Positions 34,521 to 43,283 of a stretch of 64,000 nucleotides of DNA are shown piece by piece (positions within the stretch are counted from its first letter, which is position 1; the number at the start of each line of letters is the position of its first letter). The stretch comes from Amycolatopsis acidicola. GTDB taxonomy: Bacteria > Actinomycetota > Actinomycetes > Mycobacteriales > Pseudonocardiaceae. Under the pieces are notes generated by a model. It did no database searches. It worked only from the letters and a program-made list of their open reading frames with translations, and was not told the DNA's origin. The stretch spans positions 62,001-126,000 of the forward strand of contig NZ_VMNW02000016.1 of assembly GCF_007713735.2 (NCBI RefSeq), written 5' to 3'. Position numbers and translations under genes: made by a program.

Positions 34521-35848
34521 ATGCTTCAGCCCGGACCCGGACTCCACGACTCCCGCACCACCGGCCGGTTCGAGGTGCTCCCTTGTTTCCCATGTGACGA
34601 TCCGGTAGGGGCCTCGGCGTGGCCGGACGTCGAGGACGCACTGCGCCCGGCGGGTTTGCGTGTCTTCCGCGCCGAAACCATCGACGAATTCGAACCGGTC
34701 ACGCGAGAGATCGCCGACGCGATCGCGAGCTCGCGGGTGCTGCTGGCCTACTATTCCCGCGCGCTCCCGGGCCAGTACACCTCCCAATGGGAACTGACCG
34801 CGGCGTTCGTCGCCGCAGCACGGCACGGGGACCCGGCGCAGCGTGTGCTGGCAATCAACCCCGAAAGCGGCACCGACCACCTGGAACCCGTGGACCTCCA
34901 GGACGCCAGGTTCTTCTCCGGCCCAGTCACCCCCGAGTCGATGCCACGTCTCGTCGAGCTGGTCCGCGAGGAGGTCACGGCGACCGCCGTCCCACTTGGC
35001 CCTCCGAGTGCGAGGGGGCGCATTCCACCAGGACACCTCATCGGCCGCTGTCCACAGCAGTGGTCCGTCCACAGTGCACTGCACGGCGCACGTTGTCCCG
35101 GTTCAACACCCTATTCACGGCCAGTAGCGGTGGTGCACGGCCTCCCCGTTGTTGGCATGACCGCCCTCGCGGAGCAGTACGCGTATCTGTTCCACAGCGC
35201 GTTCGATGGGGGAACCCTCCTGACGGGCTCCCGACGGGCGTACTCGATCAGGTCGTCGTACCGTCGGCCCAGGTCTGCACGCTCGTGACCGCGCGAGTCG
35301 CGTCCTCGGCCTGGGACGCCACGGCGATCTACTTGACGGGCCTCAGCACCGACGAGGGACTCCAGCTCTTCGCGGAAACACGATCGCCGTCCGACGCCGA
35401 AGAACGAGACGGTATAAGGCGGTTCGTCGAACGCTGTGGCGGCCATCCCCTCACGCTCCGAGCGATGGCACTGGTGCTCCAACTCTCGCCCGCGCGGTTG
35501 ACCGACGAGCTGTTCGCCGCCCAACCGGACAGTGCGCCCCAAGCCATCCGCATCCGCCTCGCCACACTAAGCCCTACCGCCCGCCGTGTTCGAGCAGCTC
35601 CTGTCCGAAACGCGCGATCTCGGACTGAATCCGAGGACCTGCGTCAGACGCTGCGACTGGAGTACGCCCGCAGCGTCCTGCCGGCAGGCCATCAGGGCCG
35701 TGCCCGCGAGATGGCCGGTGAGGTGGCCGCCGTTTACCACGTGGACGGCAGGCATCAGCACGCCCGCTGCGCCGAAGCGGAAGTCGTCCTCGCCGACGCC
35801 GGGCTGCCCCTCGACATCCGTGATCTGCGCGCGCGAACGGTGGAGTGA
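34521..35848 (+). pseudogene. TIR-NB-ARC (STAND) protein remnant with destroyed P-loop
   Basis: The first frame gives a TIR/FxsC-like domain (TGRFEVLPCFP, LRPAGLRVFRAETIDEFEPV, EIADAIASSRVLLAYYS, QWELTAAFVAAARHG) followed by the NB-ARC entry HLIGRCPQQWSVHSALHG. The P-loop reads VVHGLPVVGMTALAEQY: the invariant GKT Lys is Met (codon at 35157). Near 35210-35250 the frame changes and continues with VCTLVTARVASSAWDATAIY, LTGLSTDEGLQLFAE and RRFVERCGGHPLTLRAMALV; later pieces such as VFEQLLSETRDLGLNP lie in yet another frame. Central parts and the TPR domain are missing. Confidence 0.7.
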
Positions 35849-36325
35849 AGGCACTCCACAGGAGCACTCGACGCACACGAGCGCTTCCCGCGGTTTGCCC
35901 GGTACTGGTAGGGCGCGGTCGGCCACCACCGAGGCGATGAGCGCCAGCGGGTTTTCGGCGCTACACCGGCGGCCGTAGATTTCGACCCAGCGATCCTCGA
36001 ACCCTAGGCGCGGCTGCTCGGCCACAGACATCCCGAGGCCATCGAATTGCCGGTTCGATCTCGGGATGGCGATCGCGGTGAGCGGCTGCGGGCCATGAAC
36101 CCCATCGAACTCGTCGACCCCGCAGCCAAGGACCCGAACCTGGTGTCCCTGCTGGACATGGTCACCGACGGCAGCACTGTCGCGAACGTGCCGGAGCTGG
36201 TGCACGACGGCTTGTTGCGCAAGTGGATGGCCACCTCGGTGCACGTCCTCCTCGCAGAGATCACCCAGAGCGACTTCGGCAGACCGGCCAACTCACCACC
36301 CGGCTGGAGCGGCGTGCCCACCGCC
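35849..36325. other. Fragment-containing gap
   Basis: No intact gene is supported. Two short protein-like stretches occur on opposite strands: minus 36060-35860 (VAEQPRLGFEDRWVEIYGRR, then ALIASVVADRALPVPGKPRE, CVECSCG) and plus 36095-36290 (MNPIELVDPAAKDPNLVSLL, PELVHDGLLRKWMATSVHVL). They are probably remnants left by rearrangement. I do not recognise either. Confidence 0.35.
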
Positions 36326-37294
36326 TCAATCAGGCGACCCATTCTCCTGCCATCGCAGGCCGTACGCGAACCCCGGCGCCAGATGCCGGAACTGCGCGTG
36401 CACCTCGGCCGCGCCATCGGCCGCGAGCTCAGGTCCCCGCGTCGAGCGGTCCCTCGCGTCTTCCTGGAACACCTTGTCCAGTCTGATGATCCGCTCCGGG
36501 AGCGCACTACCGAACCGGACATGGAGGTCGAACAGGTCACACGGATGCCTTGGCACGCAAACGTAGTGGGGGTGCCGGAACTCGGCCCGGAATCGCAACG
36601 CGATGTCGTGCCGCGCGCCCCGGGCGAGCGGCTCCGGCAGCCGCAGCGCCAGCCCGATCCGGTCACTGGACTCCATCTGGCGTCCGGTCAGCGTGCCACC
36701 GTAGAACACGTCCACCTGCAGATCCGATTCGCGGACCGGGCTGGGTTTCCCGTCCGGCGCGGTGAGCGTGAGCGCCAGGTCCAGCTGGAAGATCTCGTCG
36801 GCGTCCGCGACCACGCGCCGGAACTCGAACACTTCGGGCACCGGCTGGTCGAGCGCGACGGCCACGCGTAGCTCCTCCGTGTGCCAATCCAGGCTCGGAT
36901 AGGCCGCGGCGGGCTCCGGGGCGAGCGCCGAAACCGCCGCCTCGGCGAGCTGGTCAATGCCCTCGTCGATCCGGCGGCGGACGGTCCGGCCATCCCGCTT
37001 GAGCGCGCTGGCCGCCCAGTGCACCCGGTCCTGGTAAAAGGGCTGGCGCGTGTCTTCGTGGAGGCCGAAACCGGCCAGCAGCACGGTGCGCAGATCATCC
37101 GGAAGCGGTTCGATCAGCTCGCGCAACCGGGCCGAGATCTTGCGGCGGATCGTGCCGGCGTCATCCTCTTCGGATATTCCGCATACCGCTCGTATCGCCG
37201 GTCCGACGCGTTCCATGAGGTTGACGACGGAGACCCCGCGCCCCTTCCGCAGGATCTTCAATTCGGCCGCCACATCGATGGTGCTGACGTTCAC
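36326..37294 (-). CDS. Conserved actinobacterial protein of unknown function
   Basis: A 322-residue protein starting at GTG after GGGAGGACGG. An N-terminal helical domain (AELKILRKGRGVSVVNLMER, VCGISEEDDAGTIRRKISAR, QDRVHWAASALKRDGRTVRR) is followed by a beta-rich domain with FHRPHY-like aromatic residues (LALRLPEPLARGARHDIALR, then HYVCVPRHPCDLFDLHVRFG). The N-terminal part resembles helical modules that recur in actinobacterial STAND-type signalling proteins; this is an impression from memory. There is no membrane segment. It is divergent from the small ORF at 37555. Confidence 0.7.
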   Translation of the reverse strand: MNVSTIDVAAELKILRKGRGVSVVNLMERVGPAIRAVCGISEEDDAGTIRRKISARLRELIEPLPDDLRTVLLAGFGLHEDTRQPFYQDRVHWAASALKRDGRTVRRRIDEGIDQLAEAAVSALAPEPAAAYPSLDWHTEELRVAVALDQPVPEVFEFRRVVADADEIFQLDLALTLTAPDGKPSPVRESDLQVDVFYGGTLTGRQMESSDRIGLALRLPEPLARGARHDIALRFRAEFRHPHYVCVPRHPCDLFDLHVRFGSALPERIIRLDKVFQEDARDRSTRGPELAADGAAEVHAQFRHLAPGFAYGLRWQENGSPD

Positions 37295-37554
37295 CCGTCC
37301 TCCCATGCCTTCCCGCGTCAGGACGTCCATTCTGTCCAGCCAGGACAACACTGTCCAGCAGCAACATCGGCGATTCCCGGTTTCCGCGACGTGTTTCGTT
37401 TTCCGGGAAAGCAGGAAACGGGAAACTCCTTGTCCGCAATTCGACGAAGAACGCATTCTTGGATGGTCCCGGAAATTCCGGTGGCGACAATCACCAGAAA
37501 TCGACCGCGGAGTTCCCGTGAGCCCGGGCAACGCCCTGAGGCGAGGAGTCGGAA
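37295..37554. promoter_or_regulatory. Divergent control region
   Basis: A 260-base region between the unknown protein and the two tiny ORFs. It contains TGTCCAGCCAGGACA (arms TGTCC/GGACA) near 37337 and AT-richer TTTCC/GGAAA dyads around 37379-37425. GCGAGGAG at its right end is the ribosome-binding site of the 37555 ORF. No gene is seen. Confidence 0.4.
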
Positions 37555-37737
37555 TTGAAAATCCTGTGTTCGTTCTCTCTGCTCCTGAAACTGGCCCTGT
37601 GGCTGGTCGTGGCAGGTGTCGTGCTCGGCATCGCGCTGGGCCATCAGCGTGACGCGGCGCCAACGGCTCACCCGGACGCCACAGTCGCCGGCTACACAAA
37701 GGAGGTGTCGTCATGCAGACTCACGTCATCGGGCTGA
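37555..37737 (+). CDS. Small hydrophobic ORF (60 residues)
   Basis: It starts at TTG behind GCGAGGAG. Residues 1-28 form one clear membrane helix (SLLLKLALWLVVAGVVLGIA) followed by a polar tail. The second half overlaps the ribosome-binding site and first codons of the 18-residue ORF at 37713. The family is not recognised; it may be a leader or a membrane micropeptide. Confidence 0.45.
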   Translation: MKILCSFSLLLKLALWLVVAGVVLGIALGHQRDAAPTAHPDATVAGYTKEVSSCRLTSSG

Positions 37738-37769
37738 TCGTGACCCTGCTGTCCATCGTCTTCGGCTGA
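37713..37769 (+). CDS. 18-residue hydrophobic micropeptide ORF
   Basis: ATG at 37713 is preceded by AAAGGAGGTG, the best ribosome-binding site in the neighbourhood, at normal spacing. The peptide is MQTHVIGLIVTLLSIVFG, almost wholly hydrophobic, and a strong terminator begins 38 bases after its stop. Short hydrophobic peptides of this type are known as type I toxins or small membrane regulators; that role here is inference. Confidence 0.5.
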   Translation: MQTHVIGLIVTLLSIVFG

Positions 37770-37806
37770 GCTGAGCCCCGATGGACGGCCACGAAACGCA
37801 CGAACG

Positions 37807-37844
37807 CCGGCAGGACGGGGTTTTTTCCCTGTCCTGCCGGTTTT
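37807..37844 (+). terminator. Strong hairpin with T-run
   Basis: CCGGCAGGAC (37807-37816) and GTCCTGCCGG (37831-37840) form a 10-base stem, the loop can extend it with GGG/CCC, and TTTT follows. It ends the transcript of the two tiny ORFs before the XRE-NB-ARC gene. Confidence 0.75.
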
Positions 37845-37894
37845 CCGGCGGCATCCGCCGGGGCATACTGACCTTCCGGCGAGGGTGGGTGTCG

Positions 37895-40063
37895 ATGAGC
37901 GAACGAGCGAAATTCGGTGCGGAACTGCGCAGACTCCGGGCCGCCAGTGGTTTGTCGCTGGCCGATCTGGAAAAGCGCGTGCACTACAGCAAGGGATTTC
38001 TCAGTAAGGTGGAAACTGGCCTCGCTACACCGAGCGCGGCACTCGCCGCGTTGTGCGAGGAGCAGCTCGACGCTCCCGGCGCGTTGACAGCCCTGTTGCC
38101 CGGCAGGCCTGCCCGGCGACGGACCAGGCCGGATACCCGCCCGTCCGGACTCCCACCGGCGACGAACACCTTCGTGGGACGACAAGCCGAGCTTTCGCGG
38201 GTGCGGCAGGCCCTTTCGTCCGAGGGTGGCGTGTGCGTGATCTCCGGGCTCGGCGGCATAGGGAAGACCGAGCTGGCGGTCCGTTGTGCACACCGGCTCG
38301 AAGCCGGTTTCGCCGATGGCTGCCTCTACGTCGACCTTCGAGTGTCCGACGAGCCTTCGGTGGTGCAGGACCGGCTCCTGCGGATGCTGGGTGAACCACC
38401 GGAGTCGATCCCGGCCGATCCGGACGACCGGACCGCCTACTATCGGAACAGGTTGGGCGGCAGGAGTTTTCTGCTCGTGTTCGACAACGCCGGCAGCGCC
38501 GCGCAGGTGCGGCCGCTGCTCCCGGCAGAGCCAAAGAGCCGGGTGCTGATCACCAGCAGGTCGCGGCTCGCGGCGCTCGACGAGGCGGCCCACGTTTCCC
38601 TCGACGTGTTGTCCGAACCGGCCGCGAGCGAGCTGTTCGCCTCGCTCACCGGCGTGGAACCGGACGAGGCGGTAGCCGGCATCGTGACCCGGTGCGGACT
38701 GCTCCCCCTCGCCATCAGGATCGCGGCAGCCCGGCTCCGGTCACATCCGGCCTGGGACGCGGCCGAACTTGAGCGGCGGCTGGCCAGAGCACAGGTGCGG
38801 ATCGCGGAGCTGGACGACGGCGAACGAAGCGTGTCCGCGGCCTTCGACCTGTCCGTTCAGCAGCTGCCGCACGCGGAATCCCGGCTGCTGGGGCTGCTCA
38901 CCCTCCTTCCTGGTGCTGATTTCGATCTCGACACTGCCGGCGTGCTGGGAGGCCGGGGCACCGAGCGCGTACTGGATCGCCTGCACGACGTGCACCTGCT
39001 GACACAGCCCGCGATCGACCGGTACGCCTTCCACGACCTGGTTCGTTCGCACGCGGGCGGGCACCTGTTCGCCACGACCTCGGCCGCTCAACAGGCGACG
39101 ATGTTCCGTCACGTCATGGATTTCGCCGTCCGCTCGGCGGAAGCTGCCGACCGGTTGATCACCCCTGGCCGTTACCGTCCCGAGCTCGCCTGGCCCGACG
39201 ACACGCCTGCGAAGGAGCTGGAAACCGATGACGACGCCGTCAACTGGCTGAGCGCGGAATGGCCGAACCTCGTGGCGTTGTGCCAGTCGGCCGGCGAGCG
39301 TGGCGAGTTCGACCGTTGTTGGCGGCTCGCCTATTCCCTGCGAGGCTTCTTCTTCCTCGCGAAGCTCTGGGAGCCGTGGATCGAGACCCACGAATGGGCT
39401 CAGTCCGCCGCCCGCGCGTCCGGCGACAGGTGGGCGCTGGCCACCAGCACGGCCAATCTCGGAGTGGCGCTGGCGGATCGAGGCGATCCAGACGCCGCCT
39501 CGGTCCGTTACGAGCAAGCGCTTTCCCTGTACCGGGAAATCGGCGACGGTCACGGCGAGAGCACGGCACTCGCGCACCAGGCATGGGCGGACCACTACCG
39601 CGGCCGGCACGAGGAAGCGCTCCAGAACCTGCGGCGCGCGGCCGCTTTCTACGAACAGGAAGGCAACGAACGCAATGCCGCGATCACGAACCGCGGCATC
39701 TCCCTCGTGCTGACGTCGCTGGGCTCGGCCGCCGAAGCAGCCGAGCTGGCGGCAAGTACGTTACCCGTGTTCGAGGAGCTCGTGCTGAACCTGGACGCCG
39801 TCATGGCGCTCAACTGCATGGGCTGGGCGTATTTCCACAGTGGAGACTACGAACGCGCCACAGCTGCCTATGACGAAGCGACAGCCCGAGCCGAACGCTG
39901 TAGCAGCACGTACGAAGCGGCACGCGCGTTCACCGGTTTGGGCAACATCGCCCGGGCCCGCGGAGACAAAGTCGAGGCCACCATCTGGTGGGCGAGGGCC
40001 GACGAAATCCATCCGGCGTTGCCCCCGGCGAGCGTCGGCGAAGCCCGCGTGCGTGCCACCTAA
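37895..40063 (+). CDS. XRE-HTH / NB-ARC / TPR STAND regulator
   Basis: A 722-residue multidomain protein. Residues 7-60 form an XRE helix-turn-helix (FGAELRRLRAASGLSLADLE, HYSKGFLSKVETG). The NB-ARC ATPase has an intact Walker A (GLGGIGKTELA, 118-128), Walker B FLLVFDN, and GLLPLAIRIAA. From about residue 430 to the end tetratricopeptide repeats follow (ATSTANLGVALADRGDPDAA, YEQALSLYREIGDGHGESTA). Such STAND proteins act as ligand-gated regulators in actinomycetes. A GTG two codons earlier is also possible. It is the only intact STAND gene of this region. Confidence 0.9.
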   Translation: MSERAKFGAELRRLRAASGLSLADLEKRVHYSKGFLSKVETGLATPSAALAALCEEQLDAPGALTALLPGRPARRRTRPDTRPSGLPPATNTFVGRQAELSRVRQALSSEGGVCVISGLGGIGKTELAVRCAHRLEAGFADGCLYVDLRVSDEPSVVQDRLLRMLGEPPESIPADPDDRTAYYRNRLGGRSFLLVFDNAGSAAQVRPLLPAEPKSRVLITSRSRLAALDEAAHVSLDVLSEPAASELFASLTGVEPDEAVAGIVTRCGLLPLAIRIAAARLRSHPAWDAAELERRLARAQVRIAELDDGERSVSAAFDLSVQQLPHAESRLLGLLTLLPGADFDLDTAGVLGGRGTERVLDRLHDVHLLTQPAIDRYAFHDLVRSHAGGHLFATTSAAQQATMFRHVMDFAVRSAEAADRLITPGRYRPELAWPDDTPAKELETDDDAVNWLSAEWPNLVALCQSAGERGEFDRCWRLAYSLRGFFFLAKLWEPWIETHEWAQSAARASGDRWALATSTANLGVALADRGDPDAASVRYEQALSLYREIGDGHGESTALAHQAWADHYRGRHEEALQNLRRAAAFYEQEGNERNAAITNRGISLVLTSLGSAAEAAELAASTLPVFEELVLNLDAVMALNCMGWAYFHSGDYERATAAYDEATARAERCSSTYEAARAFTGLGNIARARGDKVEATIWWARADEIHPALPPASVGEARVRAT

Positions 40064-40884
40064 GGACCTTTTCCCCTCGGTTCGTGCATCCGCCGGTCCG
40101 CCTGGACGTCGCGCTCGGCCAGCGGGCCGACGGCCGCCGCCTCGGCTGGTCGACGTGGGCGCTGTGGGAGCGACGGCCGGAGCGCCCACTTCGAAGGACC
40201 GCGAAACCTACCTCGCGCGGCTCCTCCCACCAGTGCTGCCGGGGATGTCGGTTGGCGACATCCTGGGTTCCCAACCCGTTCAACGCCACGTATACATCGT
40301 GGGCTCGTGCTAGCTAGAGGATTCGGGGATGCAGGGCCTGATTCGTGCGATAACCGAGCGGGCCGAATACTTCCCGCCTTGCGACGAGTGGGGCGAGTTC
40401 GTCGGGGCGGATTCCAACGCGCGCCGCAGCCTGCCACCAAACTGTCGCTCACGACGCATCCGACACCGGCGACGACAGGCTCGGACGTCCGCCAAGGTGC
40501 CGTGCGGATCAACGGAGTCGGCTACGGCGACAGCCTCGCCGACCGGTTCTCGATGTTCTGCACCAAACGCCGCAGGCCGGGATGTTGGACGACGCGGTGG
40601 ATTCCCGAGCAGACCAGGCATTCGAGCCGTTCGCTGATGGGTTCAGGTGCAGTCCTCCCAGACACGGCGCAGGCAGCCCGCAGTGAGGTCCGTCAACATC
40701 CCGAACACGCGGCTGCTGCGGCTCGTCGCGTACCGGCCGGGCACGACAGTGAACCCGATACTCGCGGGCACGCGGGTGGCGGGCCAGCAGAGTAACAGGT
40801 TGCCCGAGCTCGGCTGCGGTAACCCGACACTGGTCCTGTAGCGGTGTCACTCCCCATCGTCGCTGTTGGTGGCACTGCGTGCCA
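40064..40884. other. 820-base gap with gene fragments only
   Basis: No full gene is supported. Protein-like snippets occur on the plus strand: RETYLARLLPPVLPGMSVGD (ending at a stop near 40313), MQGLIRAITERAEYFPPCDE (40329 on) and GSDVRQGAVRINGVGYGDSL (about 40480-40540), each in a different frame with no lasting continuation. They are most simply read as debris of lost genes. No transposase or att-like repeat was seen. Confidence 0.35.
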
Positions 40885-40885
40885 C
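40869..40885. promoter_or_regulatory. GTGGCAC dyad at the 3' end of the TetR gene
   Basis: GTGGCAC-TGC-GTGCCAC is a perfect 7-base dyad abutting the TetR stop codon. It may be a short terminator, but its core GGCACTGCGTGCC nearly repeats the GGCACTCCGTGCC dyad in the promoter region at 41756, so it could also bind the regulator. Confidence 0.45.
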
Positions 40886-41622
40886 TACGTATCGCGGAGT
40901 GCTTCGCTGATTTGGCGGACCACGTCGGAGAGTCCGGCTGACGAACGCAGGACCGCGATCACCGTGTCCTCGTCGGGTTTCTCTTCCGTGGCCACGTCCG
41001 CCGAGAACGCGTCGACCACGAGCGCGAACGCCTCCTTGGCGTGCGCGTGCGCATTGTCCTTACCACCACTACGAAGCCACCGCCGGAGTACGTGGTTGTG
41101 CGCCGCGGCGACGGCGGCCGCGGCGACCGACCCACGCAGGTCCGCCATCGGCTCCCCGTCCGCTTCGAACCGGCCCCGCAGGTACCGGGCGAGCACACGC
41201 TGATACCGGTCGACACTCGCGACCTCCTTGTCCCGCAAGGAAGGCACGGTCCGGGTGAGCGCGTACCGCTTCACCGAGACGTCCGGGTCCGACAGGTAGA
41301 AGTCGAGCACCAGCCCGACCCCCGCGCACGCCACCTCGACCGGGTTCTGCGCCGGGTCGGCGGTGGCGAACAGCTGCTCGATGTCGAGCAGCACCTCCTC
41401 GTGGTTCGGGAAGATCGAGTCCTCCTTCGACCGGAAGTACCGGAAGAAGGTGCGCCTGCCGACCCCGGCGGCGGACGCGATCTCATCCACCGTGGTGGCG
41501 TCGTACCCCTGGTCGAGGAACAGGTCGATCGCCGCCACCGTCAGGGAATGACGCAGCTTGCGGCGGCCGGCGGTGGTCCGGCCCGCGCGCGGCCTTGGCG
41601 AACGCCGGGGCTCATCGGACAT
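40885..41622 (-). CDS. TetR-family regulator
   Basis: A 245-residue regulator. The helix-turn-helix is TVAAIDLFLDQGYDATTVDE, IASAAGVGRRTFFRYFRSKE, with a basic N-terminal tail (RRSPRPRAGRTTAGRRKLRH). The ligand domain is longer than usual and ends in a charged helical tail. It is divergent from a small Prim-Pol-like gene; a GGCAC dyad in the gap is a likely self-operator. Confidence 0.9.
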   Translation of the reverse strand: MSDEPRRSPRPRAGRTTAGRRKLRHSLTVAAIDLFLDQGYDATTVDEIASAAGVGRRTFFRYFRSKEDSIFPNHEEVLLDIEQLFATADPAQNPVEVACAGVGLVLDFYLSDPDVSVKRYALTRTVPSLRDKEVASVDRYQRVLARYLRGRFEADGEPMADLRGSVAAAAVAAAHNHVLRRWLRSGGKDNAHAHAKEAFALVVDAFSADVATEEKPDEDTVIAVLRSSAGLSDVVRQISEALRDT

Positions 41623-41755
41623 GGGAAGAACCTACTGCATCGCTGGTGACCGCCCCGGTCACAGCCACGGCGGAAACGGATCACTCCAGGTGGATCGGCC
41701 GCGGCCCGTATCCGCCTACTTTTGGACCGGATCGGTCACAGGCCATCTTGCTAAA

Positions 41756-41768
41756 GGCACTCCGTGCC
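41756..41768. promoter_or_regulatory. Candidate TetR operator GGCAC-TCC-GTGCC
   Basis: A perfect 5-base dyad with flanking AA/TT, in the 198-base gap between the TetR gene and the gene at 41821, 53 bases before the latter's ATG. The same core occurs at 40869. Confidence 0.5.
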
Positions 41769-41820
41769 ATTAGAGTGTGGAGGTACGGACACCGACGTAC
41801 CGCCCGAAGGGACCCCGCTC

Positions 41821-42285
41821 ATGCGCGTCGAACAGCATGTGGTGCCACAGCAGCCCGCTCCACGGGTCGATTACCGCGGTGCCTTCGGCTGGCCGGTGCA
41901 CTGGCACGAAGGTGGCTTGCGCCTGGTCACGGGCTCCGGCATCGGAGCGGTCGCGGTCCCCAAGTCACTGTCGGACCGGGTGCTGGAAAGCGTTGCCCGG
42001 CAAGGGTGCGCGGGCCCCACGCTGAACGTCCCCACCAAGCACGGCATGATCGTCGTCCTGCTGGTGGACGCCGACGTGCTCGCCCCCGGCGAGACCGAAC
42101 TACCCCCGGGCGTCCGCGTCCTCACGGCCGGCACGGCCATCCCGCTGCCCACCGAGCAGCGCCCGAACGAGATCGCCCGCTGGGTGATCCCGCCGGACAC
42201 CAGCCAGCGCTGGCTGCCCAGCCTCGCGGCGGTGCTGACCAGCATCCACACCGTGTCCCCGGCCCGGCTCGCCGCCGCGGTCTGA
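41821..42285 (+). CDS. Small Prim-Pol-like domain protein
   Basis: A 154-residue protein (VDYRGAFGWPVHWHEGGLRL, GCAGPTLNVPTKHGMIVVLL, AGTAIPLPTEQRPNEIARWV). It resembles short actinobacterial proteins annotated as bifunctional DNA primase/polymerase N-terminal domain, but catalytic acidic residues are not obvious, so it may be a non-catalytic relative. GAAGGGA precedes the ATG at 41821. It is followed by a strong terminator. Confidence 0.7.
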   Translation: MRVEQHVVPQQPAPRVDYRGAFGWPVHWHEGGLRLVTGSGIGAVAVPKSLSDRVLESVARQGCAGPTLNVPTKHGMIVVLLVDADVLAPGETELPPGVRVLTAGTAIPLPTEQRPNEIARWVIPPDTSQRWLPSLAAVLTSIHTVSPARLAAAV

Positions 42286-42297
42286 CCCCCAGACGGA

Positions 42298-42335
42298 CCC
42301 CGCAGAGCCTGCCGCTCCGGCTCTGCGGGGTTTTT
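42298..42335. terminator. Strong intrinsic terminator
   Basis: CCCCGCAGAGCC (42298-42309) and GGCTCTGCGGGG (42319-42330) form a perfect 12-base stem with a 9-base loop and TTTTT after it. It separates the convergent Prim-Pol-like gene and the acyl-CoA operon. Confidence 0.9.
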
Positions 42336-42341
42336 CCAACC

Positions 42342-43283
42342 TCAGCGCGGCAACCCTGCCACCACGGCGAGGTACTCCTCCGCGATCCGGCGCACGAGAT
42401 CGCCCGCGGGCTCCAGCGAGTCGATCAGCCCGGCCGACTGGCCTGCTTCGACCTTCCCGTTCGCCACATCGCCTTCGTGCGCGGCCATCTTCAGCGTCGA
42501 CTCCGCGAAGCGTTCCCGGCGAACCTCCTCGGCAACGCCGTCCCGCTCGAGTTTCTCCATCTCCGCCGTGAAAGCGTTCGGCAGCGCGCGGATCACCCCA
42601 AGGTCCCGGCCCACCGGCCGCGCGTCCGAAACCGACGCGTCCAGCACCGCCTGTTTGTACGCCGGGTGCACGTTTCCCTCGTGCGTGGCCAGGAACCGGG
42701 TGCCGAACTGCGCCGCCCCGGCCCCCAGTGACAACGCGGCCGCCAGCCCGGCGCCATCGGCGAACCCGCCCGACGCGATCAGCGGAACCCCCGGCACCGC
42801 ACAGGAAACCGCGCGCAGCATGACCAAAGTGGACACCTGATCGGGCGGCGGATGTCCACCCGCCTCGGCCCCGACGACGACCAGCCCGTCCACCCCGGCG
42901 TCCGCCGCCTTCCTGGCGTGCCCCGGGCTCGCCACCACGTGCAGGCAGATCGTACCGGCCTCACGGAACCGTGCCAGGTAGCGCTTCGGCCCGCCCTGGG
43001 ACGCGATCAGCACCGGCACCCGGCGCTCCAACAGGAGGTCCATCGTGTCCTCGGCGCCCTTGCGGTACAGCGGCAGATTCACCGCGAACCGTTGCCCCGC
43101 AAGCACATCGAGCGCTTCGGACAGCGCGTCCGGACGCATCGGGCCCGCCGCGAGCACGCCGAGCCCGCCCGCGCGCGAGACGGCCAGTGGCAGCGCGGGC
43201 GCGGAAGACGCCCACGACATCCCGGCCTGCACGATCGGCAGGTCGATGCCCAGCAGCCGGGTCACGTCCGTGCTGATCTTCAC
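42342..43283 (-). CDS. Nitronate monooxygenase-like FMN enzyme
   Basis: A 313-residue FMN-dependent TIM-barrel of the 2-nitropropane dioxygenase/enoyl-reductase family: LPIVQAGMSWASSAPALPLA, GGLGVLAAG, GLVVVGAEAGGHP, VPLIASGGFADGAGLAAALS and GTRFLATHE. GGAGGAAGC precedes the GTG at 43283. It is the last gene of the MarR-controlled operon, overlapping the ligase by four bases (GTGA). In an acyl-CoA pathway it may act on an enoyl or nitro intermediate rather than on nitronates. Confidence 0.87.
   Translation of the reverse strand: MKISTDVTRLLGIDLPIVQAGMSWASSAPALPLAVSRAGGLGVLAAGPMRPDALSEALDVLAGQRFAVNLPLYRKGAEDTMDLLLERRVPVLIASQGGPKRYLARFREAGTICLHVVASPGHARKAADAGVDGLVVVGAEAGGHPPPDQVSTLVMLRAVSCAVPGVPLIASGGFADGAGLAAALSLGAGAAQFGTRFLATHEGNVHPAYKQAVLDASVSDARPVGRDLGVIRALPNAFTAEMEKLERDGVAEEVRRERFAESTLKMAAHEGDVANGKVEAGQSAGLIDSLEPAGDLVRRIAEEYLAVVAGLPR

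Noticed and set aside
40064-40884. Insertion sequence remnant
   Set aside because: No transposase motif, terminal inverted repeats or target duplication could be found.
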